Source of the DNA: Cytophagales bacterium
GTDB taxonomy: Bacteria > Bacteroidota > Bacteroidia > Cytophagales > Cyclobacteriaceae
Assembly: GCA_003500135.1 (NCBI GenBank)
Contig: DNTA01000166.1
Span: 149 to 17,879 of the forward strand
Direction: 5' to 3'
Length of the DNA stretch: 17,731 nucleotides
Shown: positions 17,188 through 17,731 of the stretch, one piece after another
How the letters are laid out: every line of letters starts with the position of its first letter
How positions within the stretch are numbered: position 1 is the stretch's first letter
Translations under genes and position numbers: made by a program
The notes under the pieces: generated by a model
What the model saw: the letters and a program-made list of their open reading frames with translations, nothing else
Databases searched by the model: none
What the model was told of the DNA's origin: nothing

Positions 17188-17731
17188 GCATTTTGGTTTT
17201 CCAATTGCTTTTCTTTATCACCTAATTGAGTGGCACAATCTTCCCACTCATTGGTTTTTTTTGCAATTTCATTTTCAATTTGCTGAAACTTCTGGGTTTT
17301 TTGTGCAAGTTTATCAACGTCGGAGAAAACAGAGGGGTTGCCCAACTCTTCCTCAAGAGCAGTTTTGTGTTCTTCCATTACCATTATCTCAGTCTCAAGG
17401 ATTTCAATTGATTTTTTTAGTTGCCTGATATCTTTTTGAAGTTCTTTTACTGTATCGGTTTTTACAGAAGGATTCTTCGGCTTCGGGGTTTGTTTTTTGG
17501 GTATGTCTTCATCCTGGACAGATTCTGCTTGCTGTTGCCCGGCCCACCACTGGTAGTCCTGATAATTGCCCGGATAGCTCTTAATTTGCTCATTCTTTAT
17601 ATGCCAAATTTTATTAGCTACCTGGCTGATGAAATACCTGTCGTGAGATACCAGGATCAATGTTCCCTCGTACTGGTTCAAAGCCTGGATCAATATATTC
17701 ACCGACATCATATCGAGGTGGTTGGTAGGCT
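17184..17731 (-). CDS. ABC-F family ATPase, C-terminal part (Uup-like)
   Basis: The gene runs off the right edge; its 5' part, including the first ATP-binding domain, is missing. The visible 181 residues start inside the second domain at PTNHLD, the end of the Walker B/D-loop, followed by the H-loop LVSHDRYF (His29). A linker rich in Pro, Lys and Gln (about 60-92) leads to a long coiled coil (about 92-178) matching the ABC-transporter C-terminal domain of Uup-type proteins. ABC-F proteins have no membrane domain; they bind the ribosome near the E site and rescue or tune translation, some giving antibiotic resistance. The C-terminal coiled coil favours a Uup-like housekeeping member over a resistance protein, but this cannot be settled here. 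Confidence 0.92.
   Translation of the reverse strand, partial: PTNHLDMMSVNILIQALNQYEGTLILVSHDRYFISQVANKIWHIKNEQIKSYPGNYQDYQWWAGQQQAESVQDEDIPKKQTPKPKNPSVKTDTVKELQKDIRQLKKSIEILETEIMVMEEHKTALEEELGNPSVFSDVDKLAQKTQKFQQIENEIAKKTNEWEDCATQLGDKEKQLENQNA

Overview
The window reads as a chromosomal piece of a Bacteroidota genome, most likely a gliding or surface-associated marine/soil member of the Cytophagia; the genus cannot be fixed from the sequence alone. The basis is a very large type IX secretion (T9SS) substrate with a gliding-motility C-terminal domain, a T9SS plug protein, a PUR/DUF3276 protein, a Bacteroidota-style ECF sigma / membrane-anchored partner pair, AT-rich intergenic DNA and little Shine-Dalgarno signal. 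There are no tRNA or rRNA genes, insertion sequences, phage genes or CRISPR arrays. No gene-free stretch exceeds 300 bases.

Layout. 2-6979 (+): the 3' part of a giant secreted protein made of Ig/PKD-like, cohesin-like and SprB-like modules, ending in a T9SS type B sorting domain, then a hairpin terminator. 7108-8559: a divergent pair, a LuxC-type acyl-CoA reductase (-) and a two-cluster 4Fe-4S ferredoxin (+) with an acidic insert. 8642-9547 (-): a DUF58/VWA-type protein. 9770-10123 (+): a PUR-type nucleic-acid-binding protein. 10230-12422 (+): an AI-2E-family membrane protein and the ATPase YchF, six bases apart. 12630-13451 (+): a Cas6-type protein with no CRISPR locus in sight, meeting the T9SS plug gene (13444-14697, -) tail to tail with an 8-bp overlap. 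14892-16896 (+): an ECF sigma factor translationally overlapping a protein with an anti-sigma-like N-terminus, one transmembrane segment and a predicted outer-membrane barrel. 16897-17183: several hairpins and a 28-codon membrane mini-protein. 17184-17731 (-): the 3' part of an ABC-F ATPase.

How the genes fit together. Two themes recur. The first is the cell envelope and T9SS: the giant substrate, the plug protein and the sigma/barrel pair. The second is housekeeping translation-linked ATPases (YchF, ABC-F). The most unusual items are the stand-alone Cas6 with apparently replaced catalytic positions, the lysine- and histidine-starved giant surface protein with a cohesin-like module, the inner-to-outer-membrane sigma partner, and the hairpin-rich spacer at 16908-17025. 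Three genes (9770, 12630, 14892) have no usable ATG and appear to start at TTG. All identifications are from reading motifs by eye; no database search was run.
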